Origin: Hyphomicrobiaceae bacterium | Lineage (GTDB): Bacteria > Pseudomonadota > Alphaproteobacteria > Rhizobiales > Hyphomicrobiaceae | NCBI GenBank assembly: GCA_022844225.1 | Contig: JALHMC010000026.1 | Coordinates: forward strand, 1 to 53,524 | Direction of reading: 5' to 3' | Length of the DNA: 53,524 nucleotides | Shown: piece by piece, positions 9,692 to 19,191 of the stretch | How the letters are laid out: every line of letters begins with the position of its first letter | How positions within the stretch are numbered: the first letter of the stretch is position 1 | Translations under genes and position numbers: made by a program | Notes under the pieces: model-generated | What the model saw: the letters and a program-made list of their open reading frames with translations, nothing else | Database searches by the model: none | Told to the model about the DNA's origin: nothing

Positions 9692-10226
9692 CGTCCCTTG
9701 GGTGCTCGGCAACTGCTTCGGTTCTCCGCTGGCGCCAAGCGTCGAGACGCGCTGCGAGAGTCGTGTCGGATAAAGCCAGAATCTGCGCGGCCAGCAGCCC
9801 GGCGTTGGTGGCGCCGGCCTCGCCAATGGCAAGGGTCCCAACGGGAATGCCGGCGGGCATTTGGACGATCGAGAGAAGAGAGTCCTGGCCGCTCAAGGCG
9901 GTCGTGCGCACGGGAACTCCGAGCACGGGCAATGTCGTCATGGACGCCGTCATGCCGGGCAGGTGCGCCGCGCCGCCAGCGCCGGCGATGATGACCTTGA
10001 AGCCCTGCTCGCGCGCCGTGCGGGCGAAGGCGTAAAGACGCTCTGGTGTCCGATGGGCTGAGACGATCCGGCACTCGTGAGGCACGGCCAACTCTGCGAG
10101 TACGACCGAAGCGGCGCGCATGGTGGCCCAATCGGATTGGCTACCCATGATGATCGCGACGAGGGGCTTTGTGGCGCTCGCGTCGATCTTGCCGGTTCCT
10201 GGCGGGGCCGCGTCCGCATTGGGCAT
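9684..10226 (-). CDS. purE: 5-(carboxyamino)imidazole ribonucleotide mutase
   Basis: 180 residues from ATG 10226. PurE motifs are clear: '[12 protein letters not shown]', 'SAHRTPERL', '[14 protein letters not shown]' and '[10 protein letters not shown]'. It moves the carboxyl group of N5-CAIR to give CAIR. The first 20 or so residues are a non-conserved extension; an upstream ATG at 10289 is possible but less typical. It is first in the purE-purK pair. Confidence 0.96.
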   Translation of the reverse strand: MPNADAAPPGTGKIDASATKPLVAIIMGSQSDWATMRAASVVLAELAVPHECRIVSAHRTPERLYAFARTAREQGFKVIIAGAGGAAHLPGMTASMTTLPVLGVPVRTTALSGQDSLLSIVQMPAGIPVGTLAIGEAGATNAGLLAAQILALSDTTLAARLDAWRQRRTEAVAEHPRDDA

Positions 10227-10379
10227 ATCTTGCCGCAACCTTTCGGGATGCCGTCGCAATGCGAAGAGCTTGCTACGGCTCGATGTCAAGGCCCGAGCTT
10301 TTATCGGCTATCGGATGGCTCTGGCAAGTGCAACGTCACAGCGACTATGACCCAACGGAGTGCGGGCGTGCCTTGTGGT

Positions 10380-10586
10380 TTACGCAATGATGTCCGGGGT
10401 GAGCTGATCCTCCACCGCCGTGATCTGATCCTTCAAGAGCAGCTTCTTCTTCTTCAGTCGTTTGATCGTGAGCTGGTCGGCATCGATCGCCACCTCGAGC
10501 GCAACGATCTGATCATCGAGCAAGCGATGCTCGTCGCGGAGCTTGACCAATAGCTCACGAAGTTCACGGTCGTCTCGTCGCTGCAT
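10380..10586 (-). CDS. YdcH-like DUF465 small protein
   Basis: 68 residues, highly charged, with the helical DUF465 pattern ('LRDEHRLLDDQI', 'LKKKKLLLKDQI') that predicts two antiparallel coiled helices. Members are very common in proteobacteria and their function is unknown. The protein stands alone, 153 bp upstream of purE on the same strand, and could share its transcript. The ribosome-binding site is weak. Confidence 0.85.
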   Translation of the reverse strand: MQRRDDRELRELLVKLRDEHRLLDDQIVALEVAIDADQLTIKRLKKKKLLLKDQITAVEDQLTPDIIA

Positions 10587-10739
10587 GCGCGTTCGGCCAA
10601 GCCCAAAGCGTTCGATCCACGCGAACCGCGGGGACTATGACTTTGAAGGCTGTTTTTTGCAACAGCGACAGGGTCGCGGGGTGTGGCGGCCAGTCTGCCA
10701 GAGAGGCCAATCCCCGCGACTGCGCTGTCGGTCAGCGGC

Positions 10740-11210
10740 CTATTCGGAGCCAGTCGCCGCCTTGGAGAAGCCGTCGAGGGCGCCGGTCATGGCTTTCAGC
10801 GCATTGGCCGCGCCATCACCCTTGACTTTATAGCGGTCCTGCAGGGCCGAGGGCGGCGCGTAACCCACATGGACCTTGCCGGCCTTATCCTGCCAAACGA
10901 GCATCTTCATGGGCAAGTCCAGCCCGGATCGCTGATCGGCCTGCATGAGGGGCGTACCGAGCTTGGGATTGCCGAATAGCAGGACGACGGTTGGCGGGAG
11001 CTCCAGCCCGGCCGCCTTGGCGCCAGCCGCGTGATCGAACTTGGCGGCGATCTTGATGCCCTTCGCCTCGATCGCCTTAGACAAACGATCGACGGTTTCC
11101 TCGAACGTGAATTTGCTCGCCTGGGTCTTCAGGGTGTCTTTTGCCATTGCATCCCGAGCATTCAACGAACCTGAGGCAAGGACGGCGAACAAGGCGATAA
11201 GGAAACGCAT
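10740..11210 (-). CDS. DUF302 domain secreted protein
   Basis: 156 residues from ATG 11210. The first 22 residues form a signal peptide ending near 'AMA'. The rest matches the DUF302 fold: 'FTFEETVDRLSKAIEAKGI', 'FDHAAGAKAAGLELPPTVVLLFGNPKLG', 'LPMKMLVWQD' and 'VGYAPP'. The family's biochemical role is not established; export to the periplasm is inferred from the signal peptide. It lies 112 bp downstream of the ureohydrolase stop on the same strand. Confidence 0.88.
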   Translation of the reverse strand: MRFLIALFAVLASGSLNARDAMAKDTLKTQASKFTFEETVDRLSKAIEAKGIKIAAKFDHAAGAKAAGLELPPTVVLLFGNPKLGTPLMQADQRSGLDLPMKMLVWQDKAGKVHVGYAPPSALQDRYKVKGDGAANALKAMTGALDGFSKAATGSE

Positions 11211-11322
11211 GAGGCTGCTCCGTTCGGTGGGCTGACAGTTGGCTCGATGGCTACGCGCTGCGAGCCCCGGACGGAAGCGGCCGACACGGAGAGTTGAAGC
11301 GACTTGATCTCGCGGCCTATGG

Positions 11323-12363
11323 TCAGACGCGTCCCTTTCGCAGGGCCACCAGGCAGAGCAACTGGAACAGCATCTGAGCGCCGATCTGGGCTGTCGCCGT
11401 CGTCGGATCATACTGAGGTGCGACCTCGACCACGTCGCCTCCGACGATATCGATGCCGGAGAGGCCACGCACGAGACTCAAAACCTCACGAGGGAGCAGG
11501 CCGCCGACCTCGGGTGTGCCGGTGCCCGGTGCAAGGCCGGGATCGATGCTGTCGATATCGAAAGAGACGTAAGTTGGGCCAGCCCCGACGACGGCGCGTG
11601 CCTTCTCGATGACCGCGTCCAGCCCGATCCGGTCAATCTCTTCAGCATGGATGACGGTCATGCCGCTTTCGGCGGAGAACTCCCAAAGGTACTCGGCCGG
11701 CCCGCGTATGCCGATCTGGATGGTGCGCTCGGGGTCGAGGACGCCGTCAAGCACAGCCAGCCGGAAAGGGCCGCCGTGGTGGAACTTGGCACCTTCGTAG
11801 GCGCCCGACGTATCGCAGTGGGCGTCGATATGGACGAGACCGACGGGATGTTTCGCACCTATCGCGCGCAGGATGGGGAGCGAGATCGAATGATCGCCTC
11901 CCACCGAAAGCGGTATGACGCCAGCGGATGCCAAACCCTTGTACCAAGACTCGATATCGGCGTGGCATTGATCCAGCGAGAAGCGGCTTTGCATCGGGAC
12001 GTCTCCGACGTCGGCAACGCGTAGGGTGCTGGCGGGTGCCACGCGCAGCGCGTGCTCATAGGGACCTATGCGCTCGACGGCACGAACGGCGCGCGGACCG
12101 AGGCGTGCGCCGGTGCGGTTCGTGACGCCAAGATCCATCGGGACGCCGACGAGAGCGACGTCCAAGCCGGCAAAGGCCTCGCTTACGGCATCTGGGCGAA
12201 AGTTTGCGCCGAGCAGAGTCGCGACGCCGGCAAACGGCCAGGCGCGACGATCTGATGATGTGAAGACAGTCGCGGCGACCGCTGCAAAGCCGGGGTCATA
12301 GATGTCGCCGCCCTTGGCATCGGCATATCGCGCCCGGAGAGCTGCGAGCTTTGCCTTGTCCAT
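11323..12363 (-). CDS. speB: Agmatinase-type ureohydrolase
   Basis: 346 residues from ATG 12363. All manganese-binding motifs of the arginase/agmatinase family are present: 'GGDHS', 'IDAHCDT' and 'SFDIDSIDP'. The enzyme hydrolyses a guanidino compound to urea and an amine in the cytoplasm. Agmatine is the common substrate, but guanidinobutyrate or related compounds cannot be excluded because substrate residues were not resolved. The protein is about 40 residues longer than E. coli SpeB, mainly at the N-terminus. It has no obvious polyamine neighbours. The upstream region holds a strong inverted repeat (12456-12485). Confidence 0.85.
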   Translation of the reverse strand: MDKAKLAALRARYADAKGGDIYDPGFAAVAATVFTSSDRRAWPFAGVATLLGANFRPDAVSEAFAGLDVALVGVPMDLGVTNRTGARLGPRAVRAVERIGPYEHALRVAPASTLRVADVGDVPMQSRFSLDQCHADIESWYKGLASAGVIPLSVGGDHSISLPILRAIGAKHPVGLVHIDAHCDTSGAYEGAKFHHGGPFRLAVLDGVLDPERTIQIGIRGPAEYLWEFSAESGMTVIHAEEIDRIGLDAVIEKARAVVGAGPTYVSFDIDSIDPGLAPGTGTPEVGGLLPREVLSLVRGLSGIDIVGGDVVEVAPQYDPTTATAQIGAQMLFQLLCLVALRKGRV

Positions 12364-12455
12364 ACGCCTTCTCCCACTCCTGGCGATCACATGACCAAAC
12401 TAGAGTGGGTTGGCGGCTGAGGAAACGTATCATCTAGACAGGAGGAACGGGGGGT

Positions 12456-12485
12456 GGGGCTCCGTGACCCTGCGCACGGAGCCCC
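12456..12485. repeat. Perfect 11-bp inverted repeat between divergent genes
   Basis: GGGGCTCCGTG (12456-12466) and CACGGAGCCCC (12475-12485) are perfect complements separated by 8 nt. The repeat lies between the divergent starts of the ureohydrolase and the SDR gene, 92 bp upstream of the former. No U-run follows on either strand, so it is not a standard terminator. It may be a leader-RNA hairpin or an operator. Confidence 0.6.
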
Positions 12486-12644
12486 GATGATCACGCCGGG
12501 GGAGTTTTCATGCAGGGTCCGGAGATGATGGTCTCGAGCTATTGAACACTGCCTGAACCTGTTGTTCAGTCGCAATTCATGTCATGGCTATCCGCGTCAG
12601 TGGCGCTGCTTCTCAGCCGCGGAGCTTTTGGCTATGCAGCCGGA

Positions 12645-13484
12645 ATGAGCAACAGCGAACGATCAATCCTCATCACCGGATGCTCGACGGGCATTGGCTT
12701 GGCCGGCGCGCGGACCTTGAAGGCGCGGGGGTGGCGGGTGCTGGCGACGGCGCGGCGACCCGAAGATCTGGAGAGGCTGGAGCGGGACTACGGTCTCGAA
12801 GCCTTGTCACTGGAGTTGAAGGACGAAAACTCGATTTCCCGGTGTGCCGAGGAGGCCTTGCGGCGCACCGACGGCAAACTTTACGCGCTGTATAACAATG
12901 CAGCCTATGGCGTGATCGGGGCGATGGAGGATGTGCCGGCTCGAGTGTTGCGTGATCAACTCGAGGTGAACGTGGTGGCCGCCAGCGAGCTGACGCGACG
13001 GGTGGTGCCAGCCATGAGGCGAATGGGGCGCGGCCGCATCGTGATGTGCTCGTCGGTGCTCGGGCTCGTCAGCGGCCCCTATCGAGGCGCCTATTGCGCG
13101 TCGAAGTTTGCACTGGAGGCGCTATCGGATGCGCTGCGGGTCGAGCTTCGACCGGCGGGCATTCATGTGTCGCTGCTGGAGCCGGGGCCTATCGAGTCGC
13201 ATTTCCTGGCGACGACGCTCTCGACGTTCACGTCACAGATCGAGGTGGAGCGGTCGCCGCATCGGGAGTCGTATGAACGCCGGATGGTTGAGATGCAGTC
13301 CGGTAAGGCGAAGGGCAGCCTGTTCAAGCTCGGTCCGGAAGCTGTCGTGGCCAAGCTGGTGCACGCAGTGGAAAGCTCACGTCCGCGGGCACGCTATCGC
13401 ATCGGCATCATGACCAAAGGCGCCGGCCTGCTCAAGCGGCTGCTGCCGGATGCGATACTCGACAGGATCGTGGCGCGGATGTGA
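12645..13484 (+). CDS. Short-chain dehydrogenase/reductase (SDR)
   Basis: About 279 residues. The classical SDR features are visible: the NAD(P) motif G-C-S-T-G-I-G near the N-terminus, 'YNNAAYG' (NNAG-type motif), the catalytic Ser in 'VMCSSVLGLVSG', and Y-C-A-S-K with catalytic Tyr and Lys. The arginine after the first strand ('ATARRPEDL') favours NADP. The substrate is not evident. ATG 12645 was chosen; the frame is also open from ATG 12579, which would add 22 hydrophobic residues but has no ribosome-binding site. The gene is convergent with the rRNA methyltransferase that follows. Confidence 0.85.
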   Translation: MSNSERSILITGCSTGIGLAGARTLKARGWRVLATARRPEDLERLERDYGLEALSLELKDENSISRCAEEALRRTDGKLYALYNNAAYGVIGAMEDVPARVLRDQLEVNVVAASELTRRVVPAMRRMGRGRIVMCSSVLGLVSGPYRGAYCASKFALEALSDALRVELRPAGIHVSLLEPGPIESHFLATTLSTFTSQIEVERSPHRESYERRMVEMQSGKAKGSLFKLGPEAVVAKLVHAVESSRPRARYRIGIMTKGAGLLKRLLPDAILDRIVARM

Positions 13485-13578
13485 GATGGTGTCGGACCAA
13501 GTGTCAGTCCTTCGCCATTGCGGCTACGACGACGACGCGGCTGCCGGCGTGAGGCGCTCCGGGCGTCGCGTGCGTCCA

Positions 13579-14436
13579 TCAAAGCGAGAGTTGGGGGCGT
13601 CTGATCTCGAACAGCATGAGCGCTGTCGCTACGGCAAGATTCAGGCTGTCCAGGCGGCCCGCCATCGGAATTCGAACGAGCTTGCCACAAACGGCTGCTA
13701 CGTCCTCGGATAGCCCGGCCCCTTCGTTACCCATTATGAGAAGCACCGGCGCGCGATATCCGGCGCCGCGATAGTCGATCTTGCCTGCGAGATGAGTTCC
13801 GGCGACGTCTCCGGTCCATCCGGATGCCAGGGCGATGAGGCCGGCGCGGTCGGTTCGAGCCAATGGCACCGCGAACACCGAGCCCATGCTTGCACGCACG
13901 GCCTCGCGCGAGAACGGATCGCAGGTGTTGCCTGCGAGTACGATTCCCGAGGCGCCGGCCGCATCCACGGTGCGCATGATCGTGCCGAGGTTGCCGGGAT
14001 CACGGATCTCCTCCAGCACAACCCAGAGCGGGGGCATGGGAGACGAGCCCACCGGCTCTGCCGCCGGTTCCGGCAGGCTCGACCATCGCTGCTCGAACAC
14101 GCCGAGCACGCTTTGCGGATTGTCTTTCGCCGCGAGTTTCTCGAGGACGGCTGCACTGACGTCGAGGCGCTCGGCGCCTGCCGTCTCGGCCCACCGCTGC
14201 AAGGCGACTCCGGTCGAGCCTTCATCGGCGCCCGGGCCTGAGACGAGCATGCGCGGAGACCAGCCATTGTCCCGCGCGGTCAGCAGCACGGAGGCGCCTT
14301 CCGCAACGAACAAACCGGTCTCCCGGCGTACCTTGCGCATCTCGAGAGAGCGGATCAATTTGACGCTGTCGTTCTGGAGACTGGTGATTGCGCGCCGGCC
14401 GGAGGTCAGGGGGATGGGTCGGGGATCAGGCGGCAT
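13579..14436 (-). CDS. TrmH/SpoU-family RNA 2'-O-methyltransferase
   Basis: 285 residues from ATG 14436. An N-terminal RNA-substrate-binding domain ('ITSLQNDSVKLIRSLEMRKVRRETGLFVAEG') is followed by the SPOUT knot domain with motifs 'EEIRDPGNLGTIMRTVDAAGASGIVL', 'LIMGNEGAGLS' and 'RIPMAGRLDSLNLAVATALMLFE'. Family members methylate a ribose in rRNA or tRNA; the target is not determined. Its start overlaps the end of the upstream methyltransferase gene by 11 bp, so both probably come from one transcript for RNA modification. Confidence 0.9.
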   Translation of the reverse strand: MPPDPRPIPLTSGRRAITSLQNDSVKLIRSLEMRKVRRETGLFVAEGASVLLTARDNGWSPRMLVSGPGADEGSTGVALQRWAETAGAERLDVSAAVLEKLAAKDNPQSVLGVFEQRWSSLPEPAAEPVGSSPMPPLWVVLEEIRDPGNLGTIMRTVDAAGASGIVLAGNTCDPFSREAVRASMGSVFAVPLARTDRAGLIALASGWTGDVAGTHLAGKIDYRGAGYRAPVLLIMGNEGAGLSEDVAAVCGKLVRIPMAGRLDSLNLAVATALMLFEIRRPQLSL

Positions 14437-15352
14437 GGGTGGAGGACCAGCGAGCAAAAAGAGAGGTCGGGACCCGCCGGGTCCCTTCGTGCTCGCGGAT
14501 CGCCAACTCGCCGACTTCGAACGAGCCCGAGCGGCCTTCTAGCGATTCGGCGAGCAGTTGGCCGAGAGAGAGGGCCGAGGCGCGGATGGCGTAGGAGGTC
14601 AGCACGAGGCTGGACTTCGGCGCCAGGAGCGCGGCGCAGTCGTTGAGAAGCAGCGGCGCGTGCTCGAAAAGCTCCCAAACCTCACCCGCTGGGCCGCGCC
14701 CGAACTTCGGCGGGTCGACCAGAATTACGTGATAGGTGCGGCCGCGGCGCACTTCGCGGGCGACGAACTTACGGGCATCTTCGACTATCCACCTTATCGG
14801 AGCGTCATTCAGACCAGATGCCGTCTGGCACTCGCGGGCCCACGCGACTGATTTCTTCGAGGCATCGACGTGCACAACCTCTGCGCCAGCCCGGGCTGCC
14901 AGCAGCGAGGCGGCTCCGGTATAGCCGAAGAGGTTGAGAACTCGCGGCCGCTCTGTGCCAAGATCGCTGCGTAATCCGACGATCTTTTGCAGCATCCACT
15001 GCCAATGGGGGAGCTGTTCGGGAAACAGACCCAGGTGCAGAAAACCTCCGAGCCGGGCGATCATCGTCACGCCCTCGATCGTGATCGGCCAGCCGTCGGG
15101 GATTGATTTCTCGCGCCGCCACTTGCCGGCCTCTTCATCGTCCAGGCCGGTATAGACGGCGTAAGCGTCCTCCCAGTGCCGGGGATCGAGGTGGCGGCGC
15201 CAAAGGGCTTGCGGTTCGGGCCGGTCGACGACGATCCCGCCGAAACGCTCGAGTTTCCGTCCATTGCCACTGTCCAGCAGCCGATAGTCCGCGCAACCAT
15301 CGGTCTCGAGGACTGTCAGGGACGCGAGCGTCGAAAGGGCGTTAGCGGTCAC
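14426..15352 (-). CDS. Class I SAM-dependent RNA methyltransferase (RlmI/RlmK-like)
   Basis: 308 residues. SAM-binding motif I appears as 'VLNLFGYTGAASLLAARAGA', followed by 'VHVDASKKSVAWARECQ' and the active-site motif 'ILVDPPKFGRGPAGEVW'. This matches the RlmI/RlmK C-terminal catalytic domain, which methylates a base in 23S rRNA. The usual N-terminal PUA domain is missing, so it is shorter than RlmI (about 396 residues). It is coupled to the SpoU gene downstream. Confidence 0.87.
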   Translation of the reverse strand: MTANALSTLASLTVLETDGCADYRLLDSGNGRKLERFGGIVVDRPEPQALWRRHLDPRHWEDAYAVYTGLDDEEAGKWRREKSIPDGWPITIEGVTMIARLGGFLHLGLFPEQLPHWQWMLQKIVGLRSDLGTERPRVLNLFGYTGAASLLAARAGAEVVHVDASKKSVAWARECQTASGLNDAPIRWIVEDARKFVAREVRRGRTYHVILVDPPKFGRGPAGEVWELFEHAPLLLNDCAALLAPKSSLVLTSYAIRASALSLGQLLAESLEGRSGSFEVGELAIREHEGTRRVPTSLFARWSSTHAA

Positions 15353-15469
15353 GTCCTCATGCTTTGCAGATGGAGCGGCCGGCGCGGTGGCCGGCGGCTC
15401 GGCTTACAGACGAGGCGTTACCCGACTGGGCATGACGCCCGGCATTCGGGTCCGCGGTGGACGGCCAGT

Positions 15470-16570
15470 CTACTCGCGAGGCGGTTCGTCGGCCGTCGGA
15501 GCCACCGAGGGAGCTTCGGGAGCCAACTCCTGCTCGGGGTCACGTCGCGGACGGCGGACCGGACGGCGCAGGAACTCCGGCTGGTCGGCTCCGAGACCGA
15601 AGCGCTCGCGTCGGCGGGGCGCGGCCTCAGCACGCGGTGGAGGCGCGCCTTCCACGACAGGGACAGGGATGGCAGCGGGTGCCTCGATCGGGGCGACTGG
15701 GGGGGCTGGCGGTGCAGGCGGCGCCATCTCACGAGCCAACTCTGGAATGTGCCGTGGTTCCCGTGGCTCGCGTGGTGCTTCCCGCGGTTCACGATACTCG
15801 CGGTGCTCCTGCGATTGCTGAGACTGCGGCTCACGCGGCTCCCGGAATTCGCGGTGCTCTCGCGGCTCACGTGGTTCGCGGTGCTCGCGGTGCTCGCGTT
15901 GCTCACGTGGCATGCGCATCTCGCGGGATTCACCAGGCTGATCCGGGTTGCGGAACTGGCGTTCGCGATGCCGGTCGAACCCCCGCTCGCCGCCTTGCCT
16001 CTCCGGCCGCTCGCCACGGTCATAGCCATCCTGGCGATCATGCCGCTCCTGACGGGGGTGACGGTCCCGGAAACGGTGGTTCTGGTCCTGACGATACTGT
16101 TGCTGCGGCCTAGCCTCATCGAGCGAGGGCTGCATGTCTCGTTCACCGGGATGGCGAGCAAACATCGGCTGGTCCGCGCCCCCACCCTCTTCGCCCTGGT
16201 TCAGGTCGTCGCTGGAGCCGTCGTCCGGGCCGTGATGTCCGCGGCCACCGCCGTTGACCATTTCACCCGATTGCTGGACCTGCTGTTCGCGGTAAGCGAG
16301 GATGATCCGGTTGTAATGTTCTGCGTGCTGCAGGTAGTTTTCGGCGAGGACGTGGTCGCCGGAGGACTGCGCATCGCGGGCGAGCTGAAGATATTTCTCG
16401 GCGACATGGGCAGGCGTGCCCCGCACCTTCACATCCGGACCGTTCGACTCGAAGCTGCGAGTGAGGGGGTTCTGTCCCTTCCGGTTGCCGGGATGACTAT
16501 TATTATTGTTGTTGTTGTTGTTGACGTTGTTGCGGCCACGGCCACGGCGATGCTGTTGTCCCTGCCTCAT
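15470..16570 (-). CDS. DUF4167 domain protein with Arg-Glu repeats
   Basis: 366 residues. The N-terminus ('MRQGQQHRRGRGRNN', then an Asn tract and 'NPLTRSFESNGPDVKVRGT', 'AEKYLQLARDAQSSGDHVLAENYLQHAEHYNRII') is the alphaproteobacterial DUF4167 domain at about residues 1-100. The remainder is predicted disordered, very rich in Arg, Glu, His and Pro, with degenerate 3-residue repeats (REH, REP, REF) at about residues 205-275. The family is probably nucleic-acid associated because of its RG-rich start, but its role is unknown. It lies between prmC and the rRNA methyltransferase genes. Confidence 0.9.
   Translation of the reverse strand: MRQGQQHRRGRGRNNVNNNNNNNNSHPGNRKGQNPLTRSFESNGPDVKVRGTPAHVAEKYLQLARDAQSSGDHVLAENYLQHAEHYNRIILAYREQQVQQSGEMVNGGGRGHHGPDDGSSDDLNQGEEGGGADQPMFARHPGERDMQPSLDEARPQQQYRQDQNHRFRDRHPRQERHDRQDGYDRGERPERQGGERGFDRHRERQFRNPDQPGESREMRMPREQREHREHREPREPREHREFREPREPQSQQSQEHREYREPREAPREPREPRHIPELAREMAPPAPPAPPVAPIEAPAAIPVPVVEGAPPPRAEAAPRRRERFGLGADQPEFLRRPVRRPRRDPEQELAPEAPSVAPTADEPPRE
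16498..16532. repeat. Trinucleotide microsatellite encoding polyasparagine
   Basis: Tandem TAT/GTT triplets (about 11 units, with one ACG interruption) lie inside the DUF4167 gene. On the minus strand they encode an N-N-V-N tract of nine or more asparagines. Length change by slippage would keep the frame. Confidence 0.85.
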
Positions 16571-17047
16571 GGGCTCCCAATCTCACTACTTAGCTTTTTG
16601 ATCAGTCGCGCACGCCTAACATCTGCGAAGGGCGTGCGTAGTGCGCAGTTCCGCTCGGTATCCGACTGCGCTCTTGGGTCTATCGAGCGCTGATTATCCG
16701 TCCTCGTCTTTTGCCCCACGTTCAGCAGCCGTACTCGCGCTGGAAAACACCGCGCGCGCAGCTCACTGAAACTCGATGCCAGACCGGCGGGACGGAAGAA
16801 GATCCGCTCTGATTTCTGGCCTATGCGTCAATCGGGAGTGAGCGGGCCCGAGCCACCGCCAATGCATATGCGATTGCCCGCCTACGCTCTCAGCACTCGG
16901 CTCTGCAACGAGACCAGCGACGTCCCTTACATAATGTCGCTCGACCACGGCATCTAGGCTTGCTCGAAACGCTAACGCGAATGCCGCTCTATTCCAAGTG
17001 TTTTTTTTGGATTGGTAAACCATGTCCTGCCGGGCGCTCGGCTTTGC
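16571..17047. other. Intergenic region without a supported gene
   Basis: 477 bp between the DUF4167 start and the prmC stop, both on the minus strand. It includes an 8-T run at about 17001-17008. The small open frames here have no recognisable protein or ribosome-binding site. It should carry the DUF4167 promoter, but no clear -35/-10 pair was seen. Confidence 0.4.
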
Positions 17048-17971
17048 CTAAACCCGTGCCTCGACGGCCACACACCGGGGAACGCCGGCCAGGTCGCTCC
17101 AGATGTGCAGACCTGGGGCAGTGGACTGGCCGACGGCTTCAGTAAGAAGCTGTGCGACGGTACTCGCCTGATCGACCCCTACCTCGACAGCCAGCCAGCC
17201 GCCATGCACCAGAACACGAGGGCATTGGTGTGCGATGGCACGGTAGGGGGCCAGGCCGTCGGGCCCGCCGTCGAGAGCGGCCCGTGGGTCGTAGGCCACC
17301 TCGGGTTCGAGTGTGGCGATTGCGTGAGAGGGGATGTAGGGGGGGTTCGATACGATGATGTCGAATTGCCCTTCCACGGCCTCGAGCCAGGTCGAGAGCT
17401 TGAACGTCGCGCGGTGCCCTACGCCATGGCGAGAGGCGTTTCGCGCCGCGATCGCAAGGGCCGGCTCGCTGATGTCCACTCCGAGGCCGCAGGCGGCAGG
17501 CAAGCGATGGAGGAGCGCGACAAGAATAGCGCCCGAGCCCGTGCCGATGTCGAGTATGCGGGGCGCCTTGCCGCCCGGGGAGAGGCCCTGCCGGACGAGT
17601 TCCAATACTCCATCGACCAGCGTTTCAGTCTCGGGCCGAGGGTCCAGAGTGGAGGGGCCGATCTCAAATTCCAGGCCATGGAAGGCGCGCTCACCGAGAA
17701 TTCTCGATACTGGTTCGCGAGCGAGGCGCCGACGGGCCGCCGAGCTGAGGCGCTGACGCTCGTCTGAGGAAACCGGCCTTTCCGGATCGCGTAACAGGGC
17801 TATTGGGGGCAACCCCAGACACCCGAGGACGAGGCGGCGGGCGTCGAGGGACGGCGTCTCCAGGCCCGCGTCACTGAAGGCAGCGATCAGTTCGGAAACA
17901 GCCCGAGCCAGCGTGGTTGCGTTCTCGGGGGCAGGGGGTGTCACACGGTCGGGCGTGACCTTGCCAATCAT
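17048..17971 (-). CDS. prmC: Peptide chain release factor N5-glutamine methyltransferase
   Basis: 307 residues. PrmC landmarks: '[19 protein letters not shown]', '[10 protein letters not shown]', SAM motif I '[15 protein letters not shown]' and the catalytic N-P-P-Y in '[12 protein letters not shown]'. It methylates the Gln of the GGQ motif in release factors. Its start overlaps the prfA stop by 4 bp (17968-17971), so the enzyme is translationally coupled to its substrate. The N-terminal 25 residues are variable. Confidence 0.95.
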   Translation of the reverse strand: MIGKVTPDRVTPPAPENATTLARAVSELIAAFSDAGLETPSLDARRLVLGCLGLPPIALLRDPERPVSSDERQRLSSAARRRLAREPVSRILGERAFHGLEFEIGPSTLDPRPETETLVDGVLELVRQGLSPGGKAPRILDIGTGSGAILVALLHRLPAACGLGVDISEPALAIAARNASRHGVGHRATFKLSTWLEAVEGQFDIIVSNPPYIPSHAIATLEPEVAYDPRAALDGGPDGLAPYRAIAHQCPRVLVHGGWLAVEVGVDQASTVAQLLTEAVGQSTAPGLHIWSDLAGVPRCVAVEARV

Positions 17972-19056
17972 GTGCGGACTCGCTCGTCCATGGCCGCAAG
18001 TTGGCTGGTCTGGTAATCGGTGATCAGCGCGTCGATCAGCTCATCGAGTGCGCTGCCCTCGAGTACCTGGTCGAGCTTGTGCAGTGTCAGGTTGACGCGA
18101 TGGTCGCTGACGCGCCCTTGCGGGAAGTTGTAAGTGCGGATGCGCTGGGAACGGTCACCAGAACCGACCTGATCCTTGCGCGATTGGGCGCGCTCGTCAG
18201 CGGCTTTCTGGCGCTCCATCTCGTAGAGGCGCGAGCGCAAGACCTGCATGGCGAGGCGTAGGTTCTGGTGCTGCGATTTCTCGGCAGAGACGACCATGAT
18301 GCCGGTCGGCAAATGCGTGATGCGGATGGCCGACTCGGTCTTGTTGACGTGCTGGCCGCCGGCGCCCCCTGCCCGCATGCGGTCGATCCGGATTTCGTCC
18401 TGCTTGATCTCGTAGTCGACGTCCTCGGCTTCGGGCAGGACGGCGACGGTCGCGGCCGAGGTGTGAATGCGGCCGCCGGTTTCCGTTACCGGGATACGCT
18501 GGACGCGGTGGACACCGGATTCGAACTTAAGACGTGCAAACACGCCCTTGCCGGCGATGGCCGCGATGATCTCCTTGTAACCGCCGAGATCGTTCTCCGA
18601 CATGGAGATGATGTCGACCTTCCAGCCCCTCAACTCGGCGTAGCGGCTGTACATGCGGAACAGGTCGGCCGCAAACAGCGCCGCTTCGTCACCACCCGTA
18701 CCGGCGCGTACCTCGAGAATTGCGCTTCCGTCGTCGGCCGAATCCTTGGGCAAGAGCTGGATCTTCAGCTGCTGCTCGAGGCTATCGATGCGCCGGCGCA
18801 GATCAGCCAGCTCCGACCCCGCGAGTTCGGCCATCTCGCCGGCCGAGGCCGGGTCTGCAATGATCGCAGCCAGTTCCTCGGCCTCGCGGCGGGCTTCGCG
18901 GAGCGCCTTTACGGTAGCAACCAACGGGTCAAGGCCGGCAAACTCGCGCGAGAGGGCCACGAAGACCGACTGGGGTGGCCCCTTCGTCAGCTCGGCCTGG
19001 ATCACGTGCCAACGCTCGACGAGCCGTTCGAGTCTTTCCTCGGGAATGCCTGCCAT
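17968..19056 (-). CDS. prfA: Peptide chain release factor 1
   Basis: 362 residues. The GGQ motif is at residues 233-235 in '[15 protein letters not shown]', and '[11 protein letters not shown]' and '[10 protein letters not shown]' are typical of domain 2. RF1 recognises UAA and UAG stop codons. This matters here because the window also contains a UGA-decoded selenoprotein; RF1 does not read UGA. The gene sits between prmB-like and prmC genes on the same strand. Confidence 0.97.
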   Translation of the reverse strand: MAGIPEERLERLVERWHVIQAELTKGPPQSVFVALSREFAGLDPLVATVKALREARREAEELAAIIADPASAGEMAELAGSELADLRRRIDSLEQQLKIQLLPKDSADDGSAILEVRAGTGGDEAALFAADLFRMYSRYAELRGWKVDIISMSENDLGGYKEIIAAIAGKGVFARLKFESGVHRVQRIPVTETGGRIHTSAATVAVLPEAEDVDYEIKQDEIRIDRMRAGGAGGQHVNKTESAIRITHLPTGIMVVSAEKSQHQNLRLAMQVLRSRLYEMERQKAADERAQSRKDQVGSGDRSQRIRTYNFPQGRVSDHRVNLTLHKLDQVLEGSALDELIDALITDYQTSQLAAMDERVRT

Positions 19057-19191
19057 ATCTCTACGCTGTTGCGGCGAATGGGTGGGTGACGCGGCGCGCG
19101 CGTCGATCCGATCGAGGGGCGCTTATACGCCCAACCGGACGCCGCGGGCAATTTGATGGTTTGGTGGGTGCCGCGTGCGGTTGGGCCACAA

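Noticed and set aside
12364..12644. Guanidine riboswitch upstream of the ureohydrolase
   Set aside because: I could not match the ykkC or ACGR-loop patterns by eye; only the hairpin itself is reported.
16498..16532. Triplet repeat as a regulatory or mobile element
   Set aside because: It lies in frame inside the DUF4167 gene and simply encodes asparagines.
15176..16693. Long plus-strand open frame opposite DUF4167
   Set aside because: It is antisense to two recognisable genes and its content reflects their repeats and GC bias.
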